Below, piece by piece: positions 34,301-43,721 of a stretch of 64,000 bases of DNA. Origin of the DNA: Sphaerolaimus hirsutus (lineage: Eukaryota > Nematoda > Chromadorea > Monhysterida > Sphaerolaimidae). The stretch's first letter is position 1. Each line of letters opens with the position of its first letter. The stretch spans positions 1,304,701 through 1,368,700 of the forward strand of contig OZ038450.1 of NCBI GenBank assembly GCA_964036195.1, given 5' to 3'. Position numbers and translations under genes: made by a program. A model generated the notes under the pieces. That model had not been told where the DNA came from. It was given only the letters and a program-made list of their open reading frames with translations, and made no database searches.

Positions 34301-37300
34301 AGCGCCAGGCGCCAGCGCCATGGCGCTTTTCCATCACTAGTGTGGTAGCGCCATATAAGGAAGCGTGAAGTGCCTTCACGCAGATTTTCGTGATGTGTGT
34401 GGAAGCGCCCGCATGCTTGGTGAAGCGGTTCACCGCGCATCCACACACCCATCTTTTGCTGTGATGGCCGTCCACCATGTTTCTTGTCATGGCTTATTTC
34501 AATGTAATTATGCATTCCGACATGGAGCCAGCTGTGCCTTTTATTGGTGGTATACCTTCTATTGGAGGTATTCTGGTTTGAATACTGAAATGCCACTTAT
34601 TTATGCCTTAGGTACGCGTGCGTACAATCGGAGGTAATACGGTAATTGGTGCTTTTTAATACACATTATGCCATAGCATCAACTGAATGCTATGCGCACA
34701 ATTTTGAATGGCCAGTTTGAAAGTACAGGGCAGTGGGGGGCATTCAAGGGTTTATGAGATATGAAATTGCCACACGTTAAATTCAATACCTAAATTGTCA
34801 TGGCAATGTTGTTCAGATTTTATTTGAAAATGTCGCGCATGACAAGGAAACTAACTTCCATATGAAAACGCTGAATCTAGGAGGCACTGGCTATGATTAC
34901 TCTTCCATAATGCATTACGGTTGGTGCTCAAGTTACTGTACTAACATTGCAGCAAAAAAAATCCAATTGTTGCGTTGCTTTTACAACAGTGTCACATAAA
35001 ACGTGCAAATTGTAAACTTTCACCAAAAATGAGTTACCGAGGTATTCTGTATATCTTCGAATAAATCCCCGGGGAGTTTTTTTCATTTGAAGCTTTTGAA
35101 GGGGAGTTATTCGCGGATTTATTTTTTCGCCATAATTTTCAATAAAATGTATGATTTGCACAAAATGGGGTAAATTTGGTAACATGGATCTTTTGTATGA
35201 ATACAAAATTCACAATTTGTAGTGAGTTATTCGAGGGGGGAGTTGTTTTTACCTCACACTCACAAGAGGGGGCCTTTTTCAATCGGGGATTCATTCGAGT
35301 GGGGACTTATTCGATGATATATTTACAGTATATAAACACCATCTACGCCATGTTCGCCACCAATTTTTTTTATTTTATGCTGGGCGTTATATACCGTAAA
35401 TGCTCTATTAGGACGACCCCCCTCCAATAAAGCGACCTGCCAATAGTACGACCCCCTTTGGCACGTTGTGTAAGTATAATGCGACCCTCTCCAATAATGC
35501 GACCCCCTCCAATAATCCGACCCCCAAAGACAAAAAATTAACAAAAACGGACGTAAGAAAATGATGTCGCAATCTTCAGACGCTGCTAATTCAGCAAATT
35601 TTGCCGCAAAGTGAGCAAATTTTGTGGCTTTGTGGTGATTTTTGCTTTACAATATTGTTTTACGACGCCATGCTCATACGAGTTACATGGACAGTTGAGT
35701 TGTTGAGGTGTCGAAAAATACAATGCGACCCTCTCCAATAAAGCGACCCCTCCAATAATGCGACCCCCAAAAATGTGCTCAAAACAATAAACCGACAGTC
35801 GCCTTATTGGAGCATTTACTGTATCCAGCTGTGAGAGCGGGGTGAATTCGTAAATTTCTGGGGATGTACCCAACACCCCCCCCCCCACTGCTATAAACGG
35901 CAGGGTCGGCCGGTGACCCCCCTGAGCGGGGGCCGCTGTATACATAAAAACATTTTTGTTCGAATTTGGCTGTGCACGCCAAGTTTGCCACCCAGTGGTT
36001 TTTGTAAAAAAATCGTGGGCGATCTCCAACTATAAGGTAGGGGTTGAATTGAAAATTGTGGGGTATTTAAAAATCCCCCACTGCCTCAAATTTTGCTGGC
36101 GGGATAATACACCCCCATGGGGGTATTTCGAGGTAATACGGTATATCGTCCAGCATCAAATAAAAAATGGGTGGCGAACTTGGCATAGATGGTGTTTATA
36201 TTGATACATTAAGTGTAATTTTTTAAATGCCTATAACATTTGACGAAAGCACAAATTATCTGAAACTTGGCATTTGTGTACAATGTACATTCATGTAGTA
36301 CACTCACTGCGTTTTCTCACAAATACGGCACTTTTTCTTTGAAATGAGAAAATTAACAAAAAATAGTTTTGCCAAAATAATTTTTTTTTAAATGGAGTGC
36401 TTTAAAATAGTGAAGAATCTCCATCTGCTCCCATATTAATATTCCCAACAAAATTCAGGGTCATTTGCCTTCACCAAGTACGAAAACAAGGCAACAATAA
36501 TACCGACGGACCAAAATGCTCAGATTGGACAGAGACGCAGACTCAGCGGAAACGACAAGTTGGAACTGAATAAGGTGTACTGCCCCTCAGAACCAGGAGC
36601 ACCTGAACCAGGCATACCTCCAACAAAAGGTATCCTCTAATTGAAGGTACAATTTTATGGCAATAAAAGGTATACTTCCAATAGAAGACACAGTTGGCTT
36701 GATGCCAAAATGCATGAAATCGTGATTTCCGGGCTAAAATCTAAGTATTTCGGGGGAGGGGGGTATTTCCTGGGGGATGGGTTATTTCGAGGGGAGGTTT
36801 ATTATTTCGCCAAAACTTTTTTGATATCCCAGTACTAAATTGTCATCTGAAACATACACAGACGTCGAAAAATGCAACAAAAAACGGTATGTATAAAACT
36901 CAATAGACTTGTATAGGTAAGTATGTAGACGGTATAAACACTCTCCTAACACAGTCATTGTTTCAACATTTGCCGGATGACAAACCGCTGCTTTTGTCAT
37001 TTACGGGTATTTGGGGGTATTTCGAGGGGGGGTGTTATAAATTCATAGTGGCCATTTTGAGGGGGTATTTCGAGAGGGGGGTATTTCGAGGGGGGTATTT
37101 CGAGGAAATACGGTATACTGTTCAATTTTCACTCTATACTTAACCACTTTCGGAACTGGCCCCTGGTTCATATTATTTTCTTACATTCCTGTTTGATGAA
37201 ATTAATCACGTAGTTGTTTACTGTTGGTTAAATGTTTACAAAATCTGGCAAGAACAATAGAAGGTAACCTCTAATAAACGGTATCCACTAATTAAAGGAA

Positions 37301-40300
37301 GTGTCGAAAAAGTTGAAAAAGAAAAAGAAAAAGTGACTAAATCAATTGAAGAATGTGTCGACAAGGATGGATCATGCGAACCATGGGCTGCCGCTGGGTA
37401 TTGCCATAGCTCATACCACGTGAAGGATAACTGTAAAAAAGCTTGCAAGCTTTGGTAAGAACAGACTAGTGATGTAAAAAGCGCCAGACTTTTGGCGCCA
37501 AGCGCCAAAAGCGCCATGGCGCTTTTGGCATCCGAGTGCCAAGCGCCAATAGCGCCAGCGCCAAAAAATTTTGCTGCTCAGCAAGTGCAGCCATGCTATT
37601 CAGTGCTATTTATTTGTGTAGGACGCAAGATATACATACGTCAAATCGACTCAGGTTTTCTTTTTTTTGTGATGTTATTTTACAAGAATATTCAAGAATC
37701 AAGTTATAAGTCAAGAGCAATATCAAAGAGTCAAGTTATAAGTCAACAGCAAAGTCAAGAGACAGAGTAAAGCACTAGTCAACTTGCGGGACTGGCCCCT
37801 GATACATTGCGCATACCAACAATACAACTTAATTTTCAACATAATGGAACACTATGCATTTGAGGGTTTTGAGTGCAACTTGAGCATAAGGGGTTTGTTC
37901 TTCCTGGAATACACTTACAGTAACACATTTACTTATGGAAATTATGCACACAAGGTCTTTTTACATAAAATAATGATATATTTTTTGAACTTCTTGGCGC
38001 TTTTTTGGCGCTTTTAAAAACGCTAGTGCCAAGCGCCAATGGCGCCACAGCAAAAAGGCGCCAAGCGCCAAAAGCGCCATGGTGCTTTTTGCTTTGGCGC
38101 TAGCGCCAGGCGCTTTTACATCACTAGAACAGACACTCGTCTCAAATTACCAAATTCTAACTAAAATTGCAATTAATCAAAATTGCCAATTAGCAGCGGG
38201 AAAGACGGCGGCAAGGGCAAGGAACTGTCAGTTTGCAAAGATGACAATGAATGGTGTCCAGATTGGGGAGCTCACAACCACTGCAATATAAATCCATCAT
38301 ACATGGAAGAGCATTGCATGAAGACCTGCAACGTATGGTAAGTTGAAGCCTTGAAGAGTTTGGTTTCATAAATAAAAGCGTCAAATTATGAAGGGTTTGG
38401 TTTAGTGATGCTCAATCGAGTGCCGTTGTACTCGTATCCGATGCTATCGCTTAAGAAAAAAGCGCCATGGTGCCGTTGTGTTTAGCACAGAGTTGTTAGA
38501 ATTACTGAAAATTTACTTAAAAAGTATACGTAAATGTAAGTATTTTTACTCACCACCAAGTATAGAAAATGTCAAATACTTTTTACTCGTACTCATGCAT
38601 AAATAAAATACTTTTTCCCAAGAAAATGTAAAAGTGAGTACTTTTTCCCTGGAAAACGTAAAAGCTACTACTTTTCACACGTGAGAGTGAGTTTTGCACT
38701 GGAAGACATAAAAAACACCTTCACAGACAAGTTCACCACCCATTCTTTTAATTCACTTCGGTTGCAATAGCTCCGTCCATGGGGGTATTATAAAGCTGAA
38801 ACTTTGTATTTATAAAGCTCCGCCTCACCTCCCCCCGACTCCGCAACAATGGGGGGAGGTGAGGCTACTCACTACAGTGTTGGTCGCCCTATATGCAACA
38901 ATTTTTTTTAGTTTTTTTTTAGTGTCCCAAACAAGTTCACCACCCACTTCATTGGCGACACTACAAGGGCCATATCTCCAGCTGTGAGGGTGGTAGAAAG
39001 CTGAAATTTGGGGGCCATATCTCCACTTAAAACATGGGTCGCTGCATATAAAGTTCATCATTTTTGAAAAACAGCCAAAGTGTCCCAAGCAAATTCACCA
39101 CCCAACTGCATTATCAAACTGTTGCAAAAACATACCGAATATAAAACTGAACTAGGTTTGAACCCTAGTTTTGCTAATTGAAATTGTTTTCAGTAGGGCA
39201 CACACCCTGTCCCATAAACGACAGACCAACAATTTCACTTTAAACAATTTTTTTGTTAAACACTTTAAGTTGGTTTACAAAGTTCACCAGGGGAGGGTCT
39301 AATGTTCAAAGTTGTGTAAACAACATAACCTCTAAAATGCTGTCATAAGTAAATTTATTTGGGGTGAATGTTATGATGTCATAATGTGCCTGCGCACACT
39401 AGTTTTCGCACGAAATTTTGAAAACTCAGAAATCAGTCTAGAACGCATTTGAGTTTACTACAATGACGTGGCCGTCAACTGCAGTTAATGGAGATTGCAA
39501 ACGACTCATTGTGGAAAAAATAGCACATTAAAAGCTCATTTATGAGTTTTCGAAATTTCGTGTGAAAACTAGTGTGCGCACGTCCAGGGCCAATGACTTT
39601 GTAACAGGAACAAAATGTGACAAAATTTTCACTTTTTCATTCACCCCGAATAAATTTCCTTATAAAGACCTTCCCGGTCACGTCCGGCACCCTATTTTTG
39701 ATCTTGTTTGTGACACCATATCTCCAGTTCTGGGGCGCGCCAGAAGCTGAAACTTGGGGGAGGTATTGGTGCAACCCCCCTCTACTTCGCATGAATTTGG
39801 GGGGTCGCGGCGACCCCTCTCAGGGTGGGTCGCCCTAAGTGCAAATTTTTTTTGGCTTTTATGGTGTCCCACAGCAGGTCCGGCACCCGCAGATTTCTGA
39901 GCTGTGGGAGGGGTATAAATCTAAAATTTTGGGGATGTGTTACCAACATATCTCCCCTGCTATACACCATTCAATAATGTGAGATAAATGTGAAAAATTT
40001 CTAAAAAATTCTATTATTCTCTAAAAAACACCACTCCTCAATATATGGATGACAAAAAATTCACTTTTTGGAACTTTTTTATTAGACACTTGAAGAGCTG
40101 GTTAACAATACTTTAAAGGGAACGGTTTGATGTTTAAAGTTATGTAAAGAACCATACCTCTAAAATGCATGCATTGCAAAATTTACTTGGGGGGAATTTC
40201 AAAGTGTAAATTTTGTAAATTTTTGTTCCTGCAATGATGTCATTATGATGTCATAAAGTTTGCCCTAAGTAAATTTTGCAATGCAGTTCCAAAAAGTGAA

Positions 40301-43168
40301 TTTTTGTCATCCATCTATTGGGGAGTGGTGTGTTTTTTAGAGAATAAGCAAATTTTTGGGAAATTTTTCAGATTAATCTCACATCATTGAATAGTGTATA
40401 GTAGGGGAGTGGTGTTGGTAACACAACCCAAAAATTTTAGATTTATACCCCTCCCACAGCTCAGAAATTAGCGGGTGCCGGACCTGCTGTGGGACACCAA
40501 AAAAGCCGAATAAAAGTTTACACTTAGGGCAACCCACCCTGAGAGGGGTTGGCGCGACCCCCCCCCCCCCAAATCATGCGAAGTAGAGGGGGGTTGCGCC
40601 AATATCTCCCCCAAGTTTCAGCCTCTGCGGTGCCCTAGAACTGGGGATAGGATGTAAGAAGTAAAATCAAAAAATGGGTGCCAGATGTGACCGGGAAGGT
40701 GTTTAGAAGCATTTTAAGGGTTATGTTGTCGACATAACTTTGAACGTTAGACAATCCCCTAGTGAACTTTGTAAACCAACTTTTTAAGTGTGAAACAAAA
40801 AATTGGTTTAAAGAGACAATTTTGGTCTGCCATTTATGGGATGGGGTGGGTTCCCTACTGAAAGAAATCGTCATTATTGGAACTAGGGTTCAAACCTGAT
40901 TCAGTTTTATATCAGGTATGTTCTCGCAACATTTTTATAATGCAGTTGGGTGTTGAACTTGTTTGGGACATGCTGAGCGCTAGTGCTGATTTTTATCGGG
41001 CGGGTTTTGAAAGCTGATCCTCATCGCAGTGTCTCAAAATATAAAATTTCACAAGTGATAATATCGAAAACAGAGGCAAATACACTCGCAGCAACAAATC
41101 GACAAAGCCGACAACAGCTGCTAAAGTAAAGATTGGTGAGTTTTTCTGAAGTCACATTAAAATTTTAAGAATTACCAGAAAAACGATACAGATTTGTTTA
41201 TTGAAAATGAACAAAAAATGGCCTGGTTCATTGGATGCAAATGCAGTATGTGTTTGCAACAATATAAACCCTTTTCGTGAATAACTTCTCATTAAACTCG
41301 GCGGACTTTTTGGAAATCATTGTTCTACAGGATTTTTGTACGAGTGTGAATACGTAAACTTGGCACACGTCCAACTTTCTTGCGTTTCATACACACAAGT
41401 TTTAAGACGCACAATTTCTGTTCGTGTCATCGATAATGGCCGCGGAATCCAATTAAGCGACTGCAAATGGTTGCTAATGTCGACCCGCATATTAGTTGAC
41501 ACTTGTGTTTACATTATGCGGTCATCGGTGACGCGAACAGAAATCGTGCGTCTTTATACTTGTTGGTACGGAACGCAAGGAATTTGGACGTGTGCCAAAT
41601 TCTTTTACGTACTTTTTCGGAGGAATTCGTCGGGGTTGCGACGATAAGATCCGACCCAAGAATCTACAATCCGACTTTCTATAACGATTTGTCTATAAAA
41701 CTCATATCGTTCTCGCATAAAAAGTCGGATTGAATCAAATGTATCGTGAACCGAATGGAATCTGTCCATTCAAGTTCGAATTAAAAATACATACGTCATT
41801 GGTCACCAAGGGCAGAATCACTGATTCGTTTCATGTCCGCCGAGTTTACCTAGTGATAAAAAAGCTTCATGGGATCATGACAAAAACATGGGTTTGTTGA
41901 GTAATGTACTTTTAAATGTCAATAGCTGACAACGATCGAATTTTTCAAATACCCAATCACAGCAAATAAAGTTCGAATGAAGTGCACTGAAGTGATCTCA
42001 AGCACGCCATGATCACACCACACTTCAGACTTCGGAGCCTGATCACACCTGATCTGTGAAGACATGCGCACTTCGTAGTTCGCACACACTTCACTAATTT
42101 CATTACTAAACTCTATAGATTTGATGTGTTTGGAAATTTGTGACGTGTGTTGGAGTGTCTGCATGGAAACTTCACTACATATCACGGCAGATCACCGGCA
42201 AGCAGTGTTTTCCGCCAAAATCACTGTAAAATAATTTTTACATTTACGCTTTTTTACGCTTTCCTTGGTACTTCAAACGTGTGTTTGTCAAATTTCCGTC
42301 GACAGTAATGGTGTGCGGAGCCACAAATAGTCACTCGAGTACCTAACTACTTTAACTCTATTTGTACTAAATGGTAAAATGGCAGAGTTGTTAAAATACC
42401 GGTATTCTAGTTCGGTAGTTTAATCTGGTAGTCTGGTAGTTAGATGATGATGGCAATTCATCTGCAGCGACACTTAAGTCATCTTCTAACTTGGACTTCG
42501 TGCTGTCGATGCGACAACATCGTTTTTGCTTTTGCTCGACAACAAACTATGTACGCAGAGGGCGGGTGGGGCGGGGGGTGGGGGGCTTTTGTAAAGTGAT
42601 TTTTCAACCCCATGCAAAAAATTGTGCGCGAGCGCAAAATTCGCCGGGCTCTGTATAATTGCGACACCCCCCCCCCCCCGCTCAAAAATCCAGACATCTA
42701 TCTATTTTTACATCCCTGTCGACAACAGTATTAACCAGACACAAGATGTAGGTGTGCCGCTATTTTCAGCGCATTACCACACCCACGCAGTCATTCTTTT
42801 TCGGTACGCTTTTCATTCTCGTTCACTTTCTTGTTTGTTGTTTTACGCTTTTTCAAAAGCGTAAACCTGGACCGCGTAAACAGCTTTTTTACGCTTTTAG
42901 TACCCCGGTATTTCGGCCAGGAAAGCGTGGTAAAGCGTAAGGGTATTTTATGAAAGCGTAAGTGTAAGCATAAGTATAAATACCCATTTATCCGGGTATT
43001 TTGGGTAAGCGTAATTACGCTTTCGCAACGCTGGTAAATGGTCATTTTTGTGACAAAATCCACTGCAGGCATCAGTGAGTGCAGTGACTCCAGTGAATAC
43101 TGCGCTGGCTGGGCAGAAAGGGGAAAGTGTGTAGAAAACACACTGTGCAAAATCTCCTGTAATCTTTG
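24299..43168 (+). CDS. Astacin metalloprotease gene 1: signal peptide, novel basic Cys-rich pro-region, astacin domain, three ShKT domains
   Basis: Secreted zinc endopeptidase of the astacin family (M12A). Exons: A 24299-24559, B about 24865-25103, C 25175-25320, D 25541-25668, E 26581-27053 (with an insert at 26646-26969), F 29657-29731, G 29793-29873, H 34817-34919, I 36459-36629 (or -36611), then ShKT exons 37298-37454, 38194-38337 and 43076-43168. Phases agree from B onward; A/B borders are tentative. The mature domain starts at W-T-N-G-V-V-P-Y. The zinc motif [19 protein letters not shown] and the Met-turn SIMHYG are complete, and the four conserved domain cysteines are present. The C-terminal ShKT modules are six-Cys binding domains. 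Exon E carries a hAT insertion that shifts the frame unless it is spliced out, so the copy may be a pseudogene or have gained an intron. A possible last exon at 51777-51783 supplies Cys-His-stop. Confidence 0.82.
26581..27053 (+). pseudogene. Astacin gene 1 exon E, split by a transposon
   Basis: The 5' part (26581-26645) encodes L-S-D-A-F-S through G-M-Q-M-V-M-N. The 3' part (26978-27053) encodes [11 protein letters not shown] and Y-V-H-F, ending at a GTATGT donor. Without the 324-bp insert and one copy of its 8-bp duplication, the exon is 141 nt (47 codons) and reads straight through in the astacin consensus. With the insert retained the frame shifts and stops follow. No obvious in-frame splice pair removes it exactly. 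Confidence 0.8.
26646..26969. mobile_element. hAT-type MITE inside astacin gene 1 exon E
   Basis: Starts CAGGGTTGG and ends CCAACCCTG, with the perfect 8-bp TSD GTTATGAA at 26638-26645 and 26970-26977. The interior is AT-rich repeats of AAAATGGAAAATTGAAGAAT. An internal stretch near 26810-26850 repeats the right end plus a diverged copy of the flanking exon bases, which suggests an internal tandem duplication. Confidence 0.88.
27054..29656. repeat. Astacin gene 1 intron E-F: large palindrome with nested elements
   Basis: The left arm at about 27120-27300 and the right arm at about 28375-28540 are inverted copies (for example ACATGAAAGTGGATGATGA against its complement). The GGCGCC element at 27485-28372 sits in the loop. 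Downstream, about 29115-29500 is a fold-back made of AATAATGCGACATCTCCAAT units. I see no extra exon here. Confidence 0.65.
27485..28372. mobile_element. GGCGCC-array hAT element, copy 3
   Basis: Starts TAGTGATGG and ends CCATAACTA, with the perfect 8-bp TSD CCGTGGAC at 27477-27484 and 28373-28380. Arrays of GGCGCC units lie at both ends. The interior is about as long as, and clearly homologous to, that of copy 1. Confidence 0.9.
29657..29873 (+). CDS. Astacin gene 1 exons F and G: Cys loop and zinc-binding site
   Basis: Exon F (29657-29731) encodes [14 protein letters not shown] and R-C-L-R-T, the disulfide loop before the active site. Its only phase-correct donor is GC (ACG/GCACGT). Exon G (29793-29873) is 27 codons and encodes the zinc motif [15 protein letters not shown] followed by Q-D-R-D-S-Y-V-K. 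The three His ligands and catalytic Glu are intact. The intron between them is only 61 bp. Confidence 0.9.
30633..31292 (-). CDS. Unrecognised 219-residue Gln-rich coiled-coil open frame
   Basis: It is the longest clean frame in the window outside the low-complexity repeats. The protein is hydrophilic: an N-terminal half with [11 protein letters not shown] and L-L-H-L-L-K-K-Y-F, an acidic stretch D-D-T-N-D-S-D-E-E, then a Q-rich coiled coil (Q-Q-Q-F-D-Q-Q-Q-Q and repeats) and a basic C-terminus P-K-Q-Q-K-R-S-D-D. It lies inside an astacin intron on the opposite strand and its base composition is richer in G+C than its surroundings. These traits fit the small structural or adaptor protein of a retroelement or DNA transposon, but I recognise no domain. 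A single-exon host gene is possible. Confidence 0.45.
   Translation of the reverse strand: MQTHHKSESTDTKMSGQDTTGQPTANASSFQHPVAYTERELSQKASNWNASCDRAALVNAIESINKWRKSGWPKGPIASKDGTEKLASQLLHLLKKYFQSVSEDKITMVDPEWQDDTNDSDEEPLAYGPLIQLRIQPRDSTSPAVYPTPFADLNVQTSDLAAMTAMFQQQFDQQQQLFNSQQQQINQLTQMVASSMTASSSHPPPKQQKRSDDPWKWTT
31471..31491. repeat. ATA/AAT microsatellite
   Basis: About seven tandem ATA/AAT triplets, of the kind found at the 3' tail of some retroposons. Confidence 0.8.
32810..32955. repeat. Partial GGCGCC-array element
   Basis: The right half of the family: GGCGCTTGGCGCC units ending TTTTTCCATCACTA. The left end is missing and is replaced by the terminus of a GTAAATACATTTTACCAAC-type element, so there is no matching TSD. 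Confidence 0.7.
33402..34339. mobile_element. GGCGCC-array hAT element, copy 4
   Basis: Starts TAGTGATGG and ends CCATCACTA, with the perfect 8-bp TSD GTGTGGTA at 33394-33401 and 34340-34347. Arrays are at 33410-33610 and 34118-34335. The interior shares AATTCGTTTGTA-type sequence with copy 6. A partial TACCGTATTT-type fold-back (to about 33964) is nested in it. Confidence 0.9.
34817..34919 (+). CDS. Astacin gene 1 exon H: Met-turn
   Basis: Encodes I-L-F-E-N-V through [14 protein letters not shown] is the Met-turn that underlies the zinc site in metzincins, and the Tyr is the fifth zinc ligand in astacins. It begins in phase 0 after TTGTTCAG and ends in phase 1 before GTTGGT, matching gene 2 exon H exactly. 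Confidence 0.9.
34920..36458. repeat. Astacin gene 1 intron H-I: two fold-back elements
   Basis: About 35045-35325 carries TCGAATAAATCCCC and its inverted form. 35392-35822 begins TACCGTAAATGCTC and ends GAGCATTTACTGTA, with repeated AATAATGCGACCCCC units. A partial C/G-tract element follows at about 36058-36142. No exon seen. Confidence 0.65.
36459..36629 (+). CDS. Astacin gene 1 exon I: end of the catalytic domain
   Basis: Encodes [18 protein letters not shown] and the closing V-Y-C-P-S-E-P. IGQR and the final YC are standard astacin features. Two phase-1 donors are possible: GC at 36612 or GT at 36630. The second lies within a CCTCCAACAAAAGGTATCC repeat, so a repeat may have moved the splice site. 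Confidence 0.8.
36743..37113. repeat. G-tract element of the TACCGTATTT group
   Basis: Repeated TATTTCGAGGGGGG units end in CGAGGAAATACGGTA at 37113. The left end is incomplete. It lies between astacin exon I and the first ShKT exon. Confidence 0.65.
37298..37454 (+). CDS. Astacin gene 1 ShKT exon 1
   Basis: A charged linker (K-E-K-E-K-V-T-K) leads into the domain: [12 protein letters not shown], then [11 protein letters not shown] and TG. The sixth Cys codon is TG plus the first base of the next exon. The phase-1 start matches exon I, and the acceptor TTAAAG is weak and within repeat-like DNA. ShKT domains bind partners or substrates beside the protease. Confidence 0.85.
37467..38126. mobile_element. 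GGCGCC-array hAT element, copy 5
   Basis: Starts TAGTGATGTAAAAAGCGCC and ends CTTTTACATCACTA, with the perfect 8-bp TSD GAACAGAC at 37459-37466 and 38127-38134. It inserted 5 bp downstream of the ShKT exon 1 donor hexamer, so most of that intron is the element. Confidence 0.9.
38194..38337 (+). CDS. Astacin gene 1 ShKT exon 2
   Basis: In phase after TG/C the exon encodes a Gly/Lys linker, then [25 protein letters not shown] and TG. Both borders are phase 2. Five Cys are within the exon and the sixth is completed by the next one. Confidence 0.88.
38727..41000. repeat. 2-kb palindromic element
   Basis: The left arm (from about 39070 to 40180) is repeated inverted on the right (about 40200 to 40975), with matching landmarks such as TGTCCCAA-CAA-TTCACCACCCA and CCGGTCACGTCCGGCACCC. 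A separate 220-bp hairpin (about 39385-39590, ends GCGCACACTAGTTTTCG) is inserted in the left arm only. The interior repeats pieces of itself (38825-39020). No open frame of interest. Confidence 0.75.
41000..43075. other. Astacin gene 1 intron between ShKT exons 2 and 3, distal part
   Basis: About 41340-41650 is an imperfect inverted repeat (CGAACAGAAATCGTGCGTC against its complement). About 42383 onward begins with CAGAGTTGTTAAAA, a left terminus of the hAT-like family, without a clear right end. G- and C-runs lie near 42560 and 42668. No exon was found. Confidence 0.5.
43076..43168 (+). CDS. Astacin gene 1 ShKT exon 3
   Basis: With the acceptor GCATCAG at 43075, TG/T completes the previous domain's last Cys and the frame reads [26 protein letters not shown]. 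The more obvious acceptor CTGCAG six bases upstream gives the wrong phase. Ends in phase 2 before GTATGT. Confidence 0.8.
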
Positions 43169-43721
43169 GTATGTTATGTATAGGCCCTACACACACCAGT
43201 TGACAACGACACCAAATGTCAACTGGTTCTGGTCCCAATTCAAAGCTCGCTGACGAGTAACCCTACGCATTATCAAAACATATACAATTGTGAAAGAATT
43301 GCGTGCTAGGTATGCCTAATGTAAAAGATAGGACGCACAATCACAGGCCTCATTGTGCCCAATTTGTGTGTGTTTTTGCACACAATGCAGTCACTATTTA
43401 TTAGTACAAATGCCCTTTACAAACACGATCCACAATCTTGACAAACAGGGTTAGTAGATGGCAAAGTTGCTTCCCAAGAATGCAATTGCACATGTATAGG
43501 GGGTTGACTTGAGTTTTTAGGGGCTGAGTTTACAATTCAGGGTTGAGTTGATGGGTGTTTATAAATTAGGGTTGAGTTGACAGAAGTTTAAAAATAAGGG
43601 GCTGTTGACACAAGTTCACAAATTAGAGGCCGAGTTTATGGGAGTTGAGTTGATGGGTGTTTGCCAAATTAGGGGCTGAGTTTATGGGAGTTAACAATAA
43701 CATTACCATAATCCTTAAGTG

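Larger units (their letters stand above)
29887..34642. other. Astacin gene 1 intron G-H, with element termini and nested insertions
   Basis: The left boundary holds TACCGTATTACCTCCAATA (29887) and the right boundary its inverted form GGAGGTAATACGGTA (ending 34642). The 4.7 kb between may be one element invaded by others, or two separate ends. It contains the Gln-rich open frame on the minus strand (30633-31292), an ATA/AAT microsatellite (31471-31491), half of a GGCGCC element at about 32810-32955 and complete copy 4. Confidence 0.55.
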
